Positions 16,172 to 25,580 of a stretch of 64,000 nt of DNA are shown here, one piece after another. The position numbers and the translations under genes are program-made. Position 1 is the stretch's first letter. Every line of letters begins with the position of its first letter. The notes beneath the pieces are model-generated. The model ran no database searches, was not told where the DNA came from, and saw nothing but the letters and a program-made list of their open reading frames with translations. The DNA is from Brevinematales bacterium (GTDB lineage: Bacteria; Spirochaetota; Brevinematia; Brevinematales; Thermospiraceae). The DNA is taken from positions 62,001 through 126,000 of the forward strand of contig JAOADA010000002.1 of assembly GCA_026417555.1 (NCBI GenBank), given 5' to 3'.

Positions 16172-17098
16172 ATGGCCTCTGCCATGGTGTTTTGGTGGGA
16201 AATCCCCTCCCCTCCATCTTTTGCCAACGTCGGTCATACCCTCCTCCAAACCAGAATCAAAACACCTCCTCTCCGCCTGTTTGTCTACCAAAAGCGCTCC
16301 AGTTATATCCGTCTCCAGCTCTCTCAAGAGGATATGCTCTTTGAAGCATATATTCCTTGGGAACGGTGGTCCCTCTTGATTCACAAACTGTCCGCAGGTG
16401 TTTCTCCCCCATTTCCACAAAAAAGGAGTGATGAGGCTTTTGGTCTTTTCTGTGAAGAGTGTCATCTCCCCCTAGAAAGGTTTTTTGCGGCAGGGTGGGT
16501 GCAACTCTACTCCCATGGGGAAATCCCTCTCTGGATATTTCCAGCACATAGAGAAGAGACTCTGTGGGAATTTTTCCTTCCCATAGCCACACGAAAGACC
16601 CTCCCTGACAATGGAAAACGCCTCATCATTGCTGACACTACCCTTGCTCATGCCAGAGAAGAGGTCGATGCCCTTCTTTCCTTAGGGTCTACCGATGTCA
16701 TAGAAGGAGATTTTCTCTTGTCGGTCGTATGGCAAACTCCCTATACCTCTCTCCATGTTATCTCCCACGGAAAAAAGGGATCTCTGCTCATAAACACCCT
16801 GACTCTTTCCTCTCTTCCTGTCCAAGCCAACGATCTGGTCTTTTTCCATTGCTGTGAGATTCTTGACTCCTCACAATCCCTCGCTGCCCACACCCTTTCC
16901 CAGGGAACCCGTTGTGTCATTGCCCCCACAACCCCCATCCCTGACGATGGTGCTCTCCTTCCCTCTCTTCAAGCGTTTTATCAGCTCTATGCTCTTGCCA
17001 ATGCTCGCTACAGTTTTCACGTCACCTCCCTGCTTTTTCCTGCCTTCAAACAAACTTTTCGATTGGCTCTCCCCTATCAGCGTCTCTACATCCCCTAA
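16172..17098 (+). CDS. Compact CHAT-like caspase-fold protease candidate
   Basis: A 308-residue protein. Its C-terminal 180 residues read like a CHAT domain (caspase HetF-associated with TPRs): SLHVISHGKKG with His 199, DLVFFHCCEIL with Cys 228 in the place of the LSACES cysteine, then RCVIAPTTPIPDDGALLPSLQAFY in the place of the usual helix after the second strand. His and Cys would form the catalytic dyad. The first 120 residues are unassigned and hold a CEEC pair. Most CHAT proteins have TPR repeats; this one has none. No signal peptide. The start is weak (no good ribosome site), and ATG 16184 is an alternative. No protein target is known. Confidence 0.55.
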   Translation: MASAMVFWWEIPSPPSFANVGHTLLQTRIKTPPLRLFVYQKRSSYIRLQLSQEDMLFEAYIPWERWSLLIHKLSAGVSPPFPQKRSDEAFGLFCEECHLPLERFFAAGWVQLYSHGEIPLWIFPAHREETLWEFFLPIATRKTLPDNGKRLIIADTTLAHAREEVDALLSLGSTDVIEGDFLLSVVWQTPYTSLHVISHGKKGSLLINTLTLSSLPVQANDLVFFHCCEILDSSQSLAAHTLSQGTRCVIAPTTPIPDDGALLPSLQAFYQLYALANARYSFHVTSLLFPAFKQTFRLALPYQRLYIP

Positions 17099-17106
17099 CC
17101 CAAAAA

Positions 17107-17136
17107 TTGACAAAAAAACCCTGTTCTCCCTACAAT
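17107..17136 (+). promoter_or_regulatory. Promoter of tRNA-Arg(CCT)
   Basis: TTGACA (17107-17112), 18 bp, TACAAT (17131-17136), ten bases before the tRNA. Confidence 0.7.
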
Positions 17137-17146
17137 ATACTATGAT

Positions 17147-17220
<74 letters not shown>

Positions 17221-17225
17221 CGTGT

Positions 17226-17264
17226 GGGGATATCCATGGGAGAGGATGTCCCCATCTTTATTTT
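17226..17264 (+). terminator. Terminator after tRNA-Arg(CCT)
   Basis: Stem 17226-17235 with 17244-17253 (GGGGATATCC with GGATGTCCCC, one U-G pair), 8-nt loop, followed by a T-rich stretch. Confidence 0.6.
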
Positions 17265-17278
17265 AGGGGACTCAAAAG

Positions 17279-17307
17279 TTGCCAAGAAACCAAAACCATC
17301 CTATAAT
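17279..17307 (+). promoter_or_regulatory. Promoter of the smc operon
   Basis: TTGCCA (17279-17284), 17 bp, TATAAT (17302-17307), followed by AAGAAGGAG before the ATG at 17335. Confidence 0.7.
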
Positions 17308-17334
17308 AAAAGGCTCTCGGAAGAAGGAGTATTC

Positions 17335-20300
17335 ATGGCACGCTACCTGAAAACCATCGAACTCGATGGCTTTAAGTCTTTTGCTGTCAAGACCACCCTC
17401 GAATGTGTGGATGGCATCACAGGCATTGTAGGAGCAAACGGTTCTGGAAAATCCAATATTGTTGAGGCCATCAAGTGGGTCCTTGGAGAGCAAAGCGCCA
17501 AAAGCCTTCGTGGCGAAAAGATGGAAGATGTTATCTTCAATGGTACTCAAAACCGATCCCCCAAAGGGATGGCAGAAGTCACCCTGACTTTCTCCAATGA
17601 AAATCACTGGCTTCCCCTTGAATTCAATGAAATCAGTATCGCCAGACGTATTTTTCGTTCAGGTGAAGGGCAGTACTTCATCAACAAGTCTCGGGTACGC
17701 CTCAAAGATATTGTCGAGATCTTTCTTGACACAGGCATTGGTCGAGATAGTTATGCCATCTTTGAACAAGGCAAAATTGATCGTCTTCTTTCAGAAAGCC
17801 CTGAAGAGAGACGTCTTCTCTTTGAAGAATTTGCAGGAATCTCCAAGTTTAAATTCAGAAAAGAAGAAGCTGAAAAAAAACTCGAGGCCGCCCGTCTGAA
17901 TCTTGAACGTGTCCAAGATGTGATTATCGAACTCGAAAAAGAACTGATCAAGCTTGAAAAACAAGCAGAAAATGCTCGTCGATACAACGAAATCAAAAAC
18001 GAACTCACGAACTGTGAACTTCGGTTTGAGGTCCTTCGAGTAAAAAACATGCAAGAAGAAATTGATGCCAAAACCACGGAGAAAAATAAACTCGAACAGA
18101 ACCTCATACAAAAACAGGCCAAACTCTCTGAGATTGAAGAAGCCCTCATTTCGCTTGATGAGGAACTTGCACAGAAAGAAACCCAACAAAACGAATGGCG
18201 AGATACCCTTACCTCGTTAGAGAAAAACATCACCGAGTACCAGACCCAACTCAAAGCTAACAAAGAAAGAAAAACCTTCCTTGAAAATCAAATCGAAACT
18301 CTCTCACATCGCCTCGCCGAAGGTATGGAAAGAGAAAAGCTTCTCCGTGACGAATACCAAAAAAAACTCGAGGCTCTCACTACCATTGAAGAGCTCAGAG
18401 AAAGCGCCAAAGAAAAACAGGCTGAGATCCAGCGTCACATCGACGAACTTCACGAGAATATGCGACTCCTGAACCAAGACCTCCTTCACAAATCCCGTGA
18501 GTTAGGTCTGTCCCAAACGGTGACACGAGACCATGTAGATACCCTCAAAAAAGAGATCCTCACTTTAGAATTTCAACGAGACAGCCTCCAGAAAAAACTT
18601 GAAGATCTTTTTCATCAAAAACAAACCATTTCTTCTCAAAAGCAAGAAAAGCTTTCGCTTCTTGAAGAACTCAAACAAAAACGCCAACGTATTGCCCTCG
18701 AGATGCAAGAGATTGCCAATCAGATGCAACAAAACACGAAGGAAGAAACGGATCTCAAGAGAGAAAACCAAAGCCTCTCACAAAGCATCCAGAATCTTCA
18801 GCAAAAACTCAAGACAGTAGATAGGATTATCATTGAATCCCTTGGAAAACAGGCTGAGGAAATCAAGACTTTTTCCCAACAAAAACCCCTGTTAGAAGCC
18901 AAACTCAATGATCTCTTTGCCAAAATCCAGACCTCTCTTGACCATGGTCAGTTCGAGGAAAGCAAGACCTATCTTCACTCTCTTCATGAGCTCTTTCAGA
19001 CAATCCAGTCCTCATATGAACGCATCCTCGGCATCCTCTACAGTGAAGAAGGCACCTACACTCAGAAAGAGCGCATTCAGGAAAACATAGAAGAGATTAC
19101 TGAGGTGATAGAACAAAATCGTCGAAAGATAGAATCCCTCCATGAACGTCTTCGAGAGCTTCATGCCCTCCGAGAAAACATACAAGCCTCCTATGCCCGA
19201 GTTGAGTATGAGGTACAACTCCTTGAAGAAGAAACCAAAAAACTCGAAAGAGAAGAAAACTCCTCGGAAGAAGCCTACGCCCATGTCCAGAATACCCTTT
19301 CACAGTATGGAGAACGAATCCTACAAAAACAAACCCAACTCGAGCGAATCATATCCCTCATTGAGGAGTACGAAACCAACATTGCCGAAACCAAAACGGA
19401 GGTCAATAGAGAAATAGAAAAACTCAACAACCAACGCATAGAAACCGTTCGTATCGATGAACAATACAAATCCCTCTCAAACGAAATCCAAAGGATTGGT
19501 CATCAGATAGAAGACATTGAACGAACCCGGGCAAATTATACCAAAGATATTGAAAACTCTACACACATCATCAAGCAACTCGAGGATATCATTGAAGAAA
19601 CCGAGGAAAAACTCTCCAGCCTTGGGCGTGATCTTGATCATTATCGAAAAAATCTCGCTGAGATTCGTTCTCAGGCAGAAGCCATCCTCAAACAAAGAAA
19701 ATCCCTCGAATCTCTCAGAAAAGACATCGAAGGAGATCTGCAAACCCTCGAAAAACGTATAGGTGGTCTTGAAAATGCCATCCAAGAACGCCACATAAAC
19801 CAAAACACTATCATCAGCCGTATCCAAGAAATCTACAATTGTACGCCGGATGAGGTGGAACTTCAGCCAAAAGACACTATTGATGCTCTTCATAAAACTA
19901 TCAGCAAGCTTCGACAAGATCTTGCTCAATTGGGAGATGTAAACCTTCTCGCCATTGATGAATATCGCAATGCCAAGGAACGCCGAGACTACCTCGAGCA
20001 ACAAAAACAAGACAGTGAAAAAGCCATGTACGATATTGTCAAACTCATCGAAGAAACCAACGAAAAATCTCGCGAACTCTTTGTTTCTTCATTTGAAGCT
20101 ATCCGAAAGTCTTTCCAAAAAATTTTTGCCCGTATGTTTGATGGGGGACGGGCTGACCTCATCCTCGTTGATGAAAACGACGTGTTAAATTCTGGAATCA
20201 ATATCATGGCAGAGCCACCCGGAAAAAAATTCCAATCTATCTCTCTTCTGTCTGGAGGAGAACGGGCCCTTGTGGCTATCTCCGTTATCTTCGCTATTCT

Positions 20301-20562
20301 TTATCTCAAACCTACTCCCTTTGTAGTCCTCGATGAGATGGATGCTCCCCTTGACGACGACAATATCGAACGGTTCAAGCGTCTTCTCCTCGATTTCAAA
20401 GAGGTTTCGCAGTTTCTCATCGTCTCACACTCAAAGTCTACCCTTGAAATCTGTGACGCCCTCTACGGGGTTACCATGGAAGAACAAGGTGTTTCAAAGG
20501 TGGTGAGTGTAGCGTTTGACGAAGCAGCCTCCCTCTTCATCAGGGAAGACGAGGAGGCATAG
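17335..20562 (+). CDS. smc: SMC chromosome segregation ATPase without a recognisable hinge
   Basis: A 1075-residue protein. The N-terminal ATPase half has Walker A GANGSGKSN at residues 33-41. The C-terminal half has the signature LLSGGE near 971-976 and Walker B VVLDEMDAPLDDD near 996-1007. Between them lie about 750 residues of charged heptad-rich coiled coil. SMC pairs with ScpA/ScpB to condense and separate chromosomes. A normal SMC has a globular hinge in the middle; residues 495-580 here contain only helix-like sequence with a less charged stretch around 530-575. Dimerisation may therefore differ. I chose ATG 17335 because of the strong ribosome site. Its stop overlaps the GTG start of the PHP gene. 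Confidence 0.9.
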   Translation: MARYLKTIELDGFKSFAVKTTLECVDGITGIVGANGSGKSNIVEAIKWVLGEQSAKSLRGEKMEDVIFNGTQNRSPKGMAEVTLTFSNENHWLPLEFNEISIARRIFRSGEGQYFINKSRVRLKDIVEIFLDTGIGRDSYAIFEQGKIDRLLSESPEERRLLFEEFAGISKFKFRKEEAEKKLEAARLNLERVQDVIIELEKELIKLEKQAENARRYNEIKNELTNCELRFEVLRVKNMQEEIDAKTTEKNKLEQNLIQKQAKLSEIEEALISLDEELAQKETQQNEWRDTLTSLEKNITEYQTQLKANKERKTFLENQIETLSHRLAEGMEREKLLRDEYQKKLEALTTIEELRESAKEKQAEIQRHIDELHENMRLLNQDLLHKSRELGLSQTVTRDHVDTLKKEILTLEFQRDSLQKKLEDLFHQKQTISSQKQEKLSLLEELKQKRQRIALEMQEIANQMQQNTKEETDLKRENQSLSQSIQNLQQKLKTVDRIIIESLGKQAEEIKTFSQQKPLLEAKLNDLFAKIQTSLDHGQFEESKTYLHSLHELFQTIQSSYERILGILYSEEGTYTQKERIQENIEEITEVIEQNRRKIESLHERLRELHALRENIQASYARVEYEVQLLEEETKKLEREENSSEEAYAHVQNTLSQYGERILQKQTQLERIISLIEEYETNIAETKTEVNREIEKLNNQRIETVRIDEQYKSLSNEIQRIGHQIEDIERTRANYTKDIENSTHIIKQLEDIIEETEEKLSSLGRDLDHYRKNLAEIRSQAEAILKQRKSLESLRKDIEGDLQTLEKRIGGLENAIQERHINQNTIISRIQEIYNCTPDEVELQPKDTIDALHKTISKLRQDLAQLGDVNLLAIDEYRNAKERRDYLEQQKQDSEKAMYDIVKLIEETNEKSRELFVSSFEAIRKSFQKIFARMFDGGRADLILVDENDVLNSGINIMAEPPGKKFQSISLLSGGERALVAISVIFAILYLKPTPFVVLDEMDAPLDDDNIERFKRLLLDFKEVSQFLIVSHSKSTLEICDALYGVTMEEQGVSKVVSVAFDEAASLFIREDEEA

Positions 20563-21317
20563 TGATCTTAGCAGATTCCCATATCCATAGCTTTTTCTCC
20601 TCTGATTCCACTTCCTCCCTTGAGGATATTGCCCTCATGGCAAAAAACAAAGGGCTCACCTTTTTCACCCTTTGTGACCACTATGAAGTCTGGGAAGAGG
20701 AAAAGTACACGTTCGATGTAGAAAAGCGGTGCCATATTCTTGTAGAAAAACAAAAACAATTTCCCGGTCTTCTCATCGGGGTAGAAGCAGGAGAAATCCA
20801 AAACAACCCCTCTCTCCTCCAAAGCTGGAAAAACCTACCTTTTGATCTTTTCCTTGGAGCTATTCACGTAGCTGAAGATGTTTTTGGACCTGGAGCCAAT
20901 CGTTCTGTGCCCGAAGAAACCATCTATCAACTCTATCTTCACGAGGTCAAACGTATGATAGAAACGACCGATATCGATGCCGTCGCTCATCTCGATTTTC
21001 CCAGGCGATATCTTTCCTCCTATCATATTCCTTGGGACATCGTGGATGAAATCCTCTCCCTTATCGTCGAAAAAGACATCGCTCTTGAAATCAACACCTC
21101 CCTCTGGAGAAAACAGTTGCCCTTCAGCATGCCAGACCTCGAGATTCTCAAAAGATACGCCAACAAAAAAGGGAAGAAAGTCATTCTCGGATCAGATGCT
21201 CACCATCCCGAGGATGTCGGAGAGGGAATTTTGAGAGCCTTCCTTTTGGCTCAAGAACTCAACCTTGTACCAGGTTACTATAAAAATCACATCTTTACCC
21301 CCCTGGAGGAAATATGA
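20562..21317 (+). CDS. PHP-domain phosphoesterase (histidinol-phosphatase-like)
   Basis: A 251-residue PHP enzyme with the four metal motifs: DSHIHS at residues 5-10, CDHYE, GVEAGE and GSDAHHPED near the end, plus GAIHVAED and AHLDFPRR in between. This matches the HisK branch of histidinol-phosphate phosphatases, but no other histidine gene is present here, so another phosphate ester is possible. Start GTG 20562 is set by GAGGAGG and a one-base overlap with the smc stop. It overlaps the next start as ATGA. Confidence 0.8.
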   Translation: MILADSHIHSFFSSDSTSSLEDIALMAKNKGLTFFTLCDHYEVWEEEKYTFDVEKRCHILVEKQKQFPGLLIGVEAGEIQNNPSLLQSWKNLPFDLFLGAIHVAEDVFGPGANRSVPEETIYQLYLHEVKRMIETTDIDAVAHLDFPRRYLSSYHIPWDIVDEILSLIVEKDIALEINTSLWRKQLPFSMPDLEILKRYANKKGKKVILGSDAHHPEDVGEGILRAFLLAQELNLVPGYYKNHIFTPLEEI

Positions 21318-23269
21318 GATATCTTTTTTGGTTTTTCTTTTTTCTTTCTTCGTTTGTGTACAGCCAAACATATATCGGATCAGAAAAAGGTCTTTTTGTC
21401 CAGAAAAACAAGGAGTTTCTCCCCCTCTGGACCAATGGAGCAGTATGGGAGATCGTTTCTGTTCCTTCTGGTCTCGTTCTTCGTACCTCGCATGGCATTT
21501 TTCTTCTCTCTTTTGCCTCTGGGGAAATACTTCCAAAAAATAAAGGCATACGTACCTGGATGATACAGGATATTCAGGATGGAAACGTTCAGTACCTGTC
21601 GGATCCAGAACCCCTCATGGATATTGCCGTAGCCCAAGACAATCCTTCGGTTTGGGCAAGCTGTTCCAAAAGCACCGTCTACCTTTCCACCAATGCTGGC
21701 GACAGCTGGATATCCCTTGGTTCACCTACCTACCGGGGATGGCTCAGTGTCTCTCTTCAGGCCCACCCTTCTCTTGTTCTCTGGGCTGGGCATGCTCTCA
21801 ATGGCATTTTTCGCTATGAAAAAGGATGGAAACGAGAAAGTACCGGACTTTTTGCTGACATCCTTTACAACGAAGAAGTCTCCTCTCTTCTTGCCCTTCC
21901 TCAGGGGAAATTTCAAGGGATATGGGCACTCAACAACTTTTTTCCGCACCTCTACCGTTACGAAAACAACCAGTGGAAAAAGATCCAGAAACTTTCTCAC
22001 GATGATGGTTTTGTCTCCAGCCTCAGTTTCTCTGAAGAAGGACTTCTTGTCACAAGCGACAAGGGTATCATGATCACAGATGGCACAAACCTCTCACCCT
22101 GGAAAAGAAACCAAGAAATACTTTCCCTTTGCCAGGCATTCAGAGAAAAAACCCATAGCACAGTTCATACCCTCTACCGAGATGGGGTGGTTCTCTCTGA
22201 CCTGTGGGTCATTCAATCCCCCTTTCTTTCCGAAAGACAACAAAAAGCCCATAACAAAGTAGCCTTTTATATTCCCCCTTCTGTTGTCGCCAAACCCTCT
22301 CGTTTCAAAACCATCGTATCTCTCATGGAAAAGAAAAACGCCAATGCCCTGGTTATCGATCTCAAGGACGATTGGGGTAATCTTAGATTTTCCCCTCATG
22401 ATCCCCTATTACAACAGTTGGGCCATTCAAGGCCGCTTCCGCTAAAAAGTATCCTTGACGAAGCAAAAAAAAGAGGCTGGTACCTCATTGCAAGAATTGT
22501 CCTCTTTCAGGATAGGGTTCTCTACAGTACAAGCAACTTTATGCTCGCTAGTTGGGACAAAGCCCAGGACAAACCCTGGCAGGGCATCAAGACCACACCA
22601 CAAGGAAAAAAAGATATCCAGGAGTATTGGGTCGATGCGTATCATCCCCTTGTGTGGAGATACAACCTCGCCATTGCCAAAGAAGCCATTGCGTTAGGCT
22701 TTGATGAGATTCAATTTGATTATGTACGCTTTCCCACCGACGGAGAAAACCTCTCACATCTTGTATATAGGGCCAAACACCCCGGGATGACCCATGAATC
22801 CTTGTTATACTCCTTTCTCCGATATATGCGACGCCACCTTGATGTTCCTCTCAGTATGGATATTTATGGAGCCAATGGTTGGTATAGAACCAGCCTCCGG
22901 ACCTATCAGGAGATCGATCTTCTCTCCTCATCTATCGATGTCTTTTGTCCAATGTACTATCCTTCTCATTTTGATCAGGGCTTTATGGCATACGATCCCC
23001 CTGAAGAAAGGCCTTATCGGATCTATTTTTATGGGAGTAAGCGTAACCGATGGATAGCCAAACACCAGTCTCTTGTGAGACCTTACGTCCAGGCCTTCAA
23101 GATAGGGGTGAGTTATGACCGAAAATACTACAATGAAGCCTATGTGCAACGGGAAATAGAAGGGGTGTGGAAAGGAGAAGGATCAGGATATACCTTGTGG
23201 AACATGGGAGGGGATTATCGAATTGTAACCAATCTGAATCTCTCTCCACTAGACACTATTTTTCAATAA
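21314..23269 (+). CDS. Secreted propeller plus DUF4015 glycoside-hydrolase-like protein
   Basis: A 651-residue exported protein with an N-terminal signal (FWFFFFLSSFVYSQ). Residues 20-300 contain beta-propeller or sialidase-like repeats, for example VYLSTNAGDSWISLG near residue 116. Residues 320-640 match DUF4015, a putative TIM-barrel glycosyl hydrolase: ANALVIDLKDDWGNLRF, GFDEIQFDYVRFPTDGE and SSIDVFCPMYYPSH. The paired Asp residues in the FDYVRFP strand are likely catalytic. It may act on envelope or extracellular glycan. The 3' end overlaps the convergent anti-sigma gene by 14 bp. The combination of propeller and DUF4015 is uncommon as far as I know. Confidence 0.75.
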   Translation: MRYLFWFFFFLSSFVYSQTYIGSEKGLFVQKNKEFLPLWTNGAVWEIVSVPSGLVLRTSHGIFLLSFASGEILPKNKGIRTWMIQDIQDGNVQYLSDPEPLMDIAVAQDNPSVWASCSKSTVYLSTNAGDSWISLGSPTYRGWLSVSLQAHPSLVLWAGHALNGIFRYEKGWKRESTGLFADILYNEEVSSLLALPQGKFQGIWALNNFFPHLYRYENNQWKKIQKLSHDDGFVSSLSFSEEGLLVTSDKGIMITDGTNLSPWKRNQEILSLCQAFREKTHSTVHTLYRDGVVLSDLWVIQSPFLSERQQKAHNKVAFYIPPSVVAKPSRFKTIVSLMEKKNANALVIDLKDDWGNLRFSPHDPLLQQLGHSRPLPLKSILDEAKKRGWYLIARIVLFQDRVLYSTSNFMLASWDKAQDKPWQGIKTTPQGKKDIQEYWVDAYHPLVWRYNLAIAKEAIALGFDEIQFDYVRFPTDGENLSHLVYRAKHPGMTHESLLYSFLRYMRRHLDVPLSMDIYGANGWYRTSLRTYQEIDLLSSSIDVFCPMYYPSHFDQGFMAYDPPEERPYRIYFYGSKRNRWIAKHQSLVRPYVQAFKIGVSYDRKYYNEAYVQREIEGVWKGEGSGYTLWNMGGDYRIVTNLNLSPLDTIFQ

Positions 23270-24953
23270 TCGTCACTCCAACGGCACCTACAACCGCCAC
23301 CCGATTGTTGACAAATGTAAACCGTTTCGGTTCACGGATAGTTGTAACAAAGTGGAGTCTCTCCTCATCTGGCGCAAGACGATAGACCTCCCCCTCCTCC
23401 GTGAGGAGATACCACACTCCTTTGTCTTTGAGGGTGTCTTTGATCCTTCCAGCAAGGGAAAATCGCATCCTCATGACCCCCTCACGGGGGGCGTACAAAC
23501 GAATTTCACTTTTTCCAGAGGAATCCAAAAGAAGAACCAAGTTCTCCCCAATCATATCCATTTTCTGAAGAGGTGCCTCCAAAGAAACACTCCATACAAA
23601 ATGTCCATCCCTCACATCTACGGCGATTAGGGTATTCCCTGTTCCACCATACAGATAGGCAATTTCCTCTCGTCCAACAATAGGCGCTCCCACAAATTCC
23701 CTTACCAAACGATGCGTCCACAAAATCTCCCTCTTGCCTATACTGTAGCCTGCAATACTCCCTGCTTCATTTGCATAGAGGAGAACATCCCAACGTTCGT
23801 TGTAATAGGGCCTACTCTTGACAAGAAAAGATGCCTCTGCTGGAAGGGTCCAAAAATTCCCCTCCCAGAGACATACGGTGAGTCCATGGGATTGCATCAG
23901 CACCACCCCCCGCGTTGTCACCACCGGTTCCCCTATCACTCTACCGTCGACAGGCCGCAGTTTAAAAAGAATTTTCCCATCATAGCGAAAACGAAGAATA
24001 ATGCCTGTATACGAGACCACCACCACTGAATCCTCAAGCAACACAGGGGAAAACCACTGTCTTGCCCAGCCAGAGAGATCAATTGCTACTTCTTTCCCTT
24101 CCGCTATGGGCACAATCTCCAACCTTTGGGAGGAAGACAATCTCACCCTATAACCTCTGTTTTCCTGATAGGAAACAACCTCTCCCCCTGCCATTCCAAC
24201 CGAAAACAGTTCTCTTTTCTCTTCCGAAGAAGAAACTTTTTTGGAGACTTGTGTGTTCGAAGAGACACCCTCTTTACGAACAAGCTTTTCATCCGGCTTG
24301 CTCCGCCATACGTGCTGCTCTCCCTGAACTAATACCACCTGCCCTGGGGGAGGAGAAATCGCATCCACCACTTTGCCCAGCGTATACCCCTCCGAACGAA
24401 GGTAACACCACACTTTGCCCTCATCTACTTTCACCAAGGTTTCTTCAGCCACGACTCGAACATGAAATACTGTTCCCACCACACGAATGTAGAGGTGAGG
24501 AGTTTCTACCACATATCGAACATTTCCAGGAAGTTTCTCTGGTTCAAAGGTTGCTTCGCCACTCTCAAGTACAAAATGAATAATCTCAATTCCCTCTCTC
24601 GTATACCGAGAAGCGTGGAGACGGGCTCCCTCCTCTACTTTGACACGCCCCATCTGTTTGGCCACACTATCCTCAGAGGAAGAAACAAAAAAGACCCCTC
24701 GTCCTACCAAAAAACCAAGAACAAGCACGCAAGCCAGCACTAACCCCCAGCGCAGAGAGAGAGTCCCCCTCCTCGCAGCCAGCATGCGTGCCTTTCTTTG
24801 GGCTGCCAGCCGATATTCACACTGGCGCACAAACTCGGAGAAAGGTGGTTTTTCCACCTTCAGAGAATCCCGAAAGGAGAGAAGAAGCCCTTTCACCAAG
24901 GCTTCTTTCTCTCGTTGCCCCTTAAATCTTCTTGTTTGCCCCTTATCTCTCAT
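23256..24953 (-). CDS. FecR-type anti-sigma regulator with a PQQ-like propeller domain
   Basis: A 565-residue protein. Residues 1-65 are basic and probably bind the sigma factor. A transmembrane helix (WGLVLACVLVLGFLVG) lies near residues 68-85. Residues 95-235 resemble a FecR domain (FVLESGEATFEPE, VETPHLYIRVVGTVFHVRV, VKVDEGKVW). Residues 260-565 form a PQQ-like propeller with repeats such as LIAVDVRDGHFVWSVSL. The outer part could sense ligand or envelope state and release the sigma factor. The start overlaps the sigma stop by 11 bp. I preferred ATG 24953 over TTG 24959, though the ribosome site is compatible with either. Confidence 0.75.
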   Translation of the reverse strand: MRDKGQTRRFKGQREKEALVKGLLLSFRDSLKVEKPPFSEFVRQCEYRLAAQRKARMLAARRGTLSLRWGLVLACVLVLGFLVGRGVFFVSSSEDSVAKQMGRVKVEEGARLHASRYTREGIEIIHFVLESGEATFEPEKLPGNVRYVVETPHLYIRVVGTVFHVRVVAEETLVKVDEGKVWCYLRSEGYTLGKVVDAISPPPGQVVLVQGEQHVWRSKPDEKLVRKEGVSSNTQVSKKVSSSEEKRELFSVGMAGGEVVSYQENRGYRVRLSSSQRLEIVPIAEGKEVAIDLSGWARQWFSPVLLEDSVVVVSYTGIILRFRYDGKILFKLRPVDGRVIGEPVVTTRGVVLMQSHGLTVCLWEGNFWTLPAEASFLVKSRPYYNERWDVLLYANEAGSIAGYSIGKREILWTHRLVREFVGAPIVGREEIAYLYGGTGNTLIAVDVRDGHFVWSVSLEAPLQKMDMIGENLVLLLDSSGKSEIRLYAPREGVMRMRFSLAGRIKDTLKDKGVWYLLTEEGEVYRLAPDEERLHFVTTIREPKRFTFVNNRVAVVGAVGVTIIEK

Positions 24954-25530
24954 CACCAATGTCCCTCCCCAGTCGTTGTCTTACCCACTCCAAGGCTTTG
25001 TCATAACGATTTCTTACTTGACGGGAGGAAATATTAAGTATATGAGCTATTTCATCAAAACTCATGTCTTCTAAGAGATGCCACATCACCACCACACGAA
25101 GCTTCTCTGGCATTTCGTATAATATACCTTGAAAAACATGCCAAAATTGAAACTTTTCCGAAAAATTTTTTTCTTCTTCAGGAATATCCTCAAAAGCCAT
25201 GTGTTCCTCAAGAGAGAAATAGCGCTGTTGACGTTTGAGATACGTCATCGAAAGATTATACACTAACTTGAAAAACCAGAAACGAAAAGGCCGTGAAGGA
25301 TCATAACTATGACAGCGATAATACAGACGGATAAAAGCCTCCTGCGCCACATCCCCTGCCTCTTGTTTCTTGACTCCTGCCATTTGCGCCCATTGGGTCA
25401 CCTTGTCGAAATACCTCTCATACAAAACCTCAAGATAAGGAAGCGCTTCTGGAGCAAAGGTATCTCCATCCGTGGCCACCCGTTGTAAACAGGCTACAAC
25501 TTCTTCATCAGAAAGCTTTTTTAGATCCAT
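24943..25530 (-). CDS. ECF-family RNA polymerase sigma factor
   Basis: A 195-residue sigma factor with region 2 (YLEVLYERYFDKVTQWAQMAG, DVAQEAFIRLYYRCHSYDP, PFRFWFFKLVYNL) and region 4 (LPEKLR-like MPEKLRVVVMWHLLEDMSFDEIAHILNISSRQVRNRYDKALEWVRQRL). It recruits polymerase to a regulon that probably includes its own operon. The start at 25530 follows AAGGGA; an ATG at 25554 is in frame but lacks a ribosome site. It is transcribed before the FecR-PQQ anti-sigma gene. Confidence 0.9.
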   Translation of the reverse strand: MDLKKLSDEEVVACLQRVATDGDTFAPEALPYLEVLYERYFDKVTQWAQMAGVKKQEAGDVAQEAFIRLYYRCHSYDPSRPFRFWFFKLVYNLSMTYLKRQQRYFSLEEHMAFEDIPEEEKNFSEKFQFWHVFQGILYEMPEKLRVVVMWHLLEDMSFDEIAHILNISSRQVRNRYDKALEWVRQRLGRDIGDER

Positions 25531-25580
25531 GACTTTCCCTTTTTCCTTCAACATTCATAAGGGCATTTCTATTCTCTATT

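Noticed and set aside
24943-24959. TTG or GTG start for the anti-sigma gene
   Set aside because: Both are in frame, but ATG 24953 is the more usual start and keeps the overlap with the sigma stop short.
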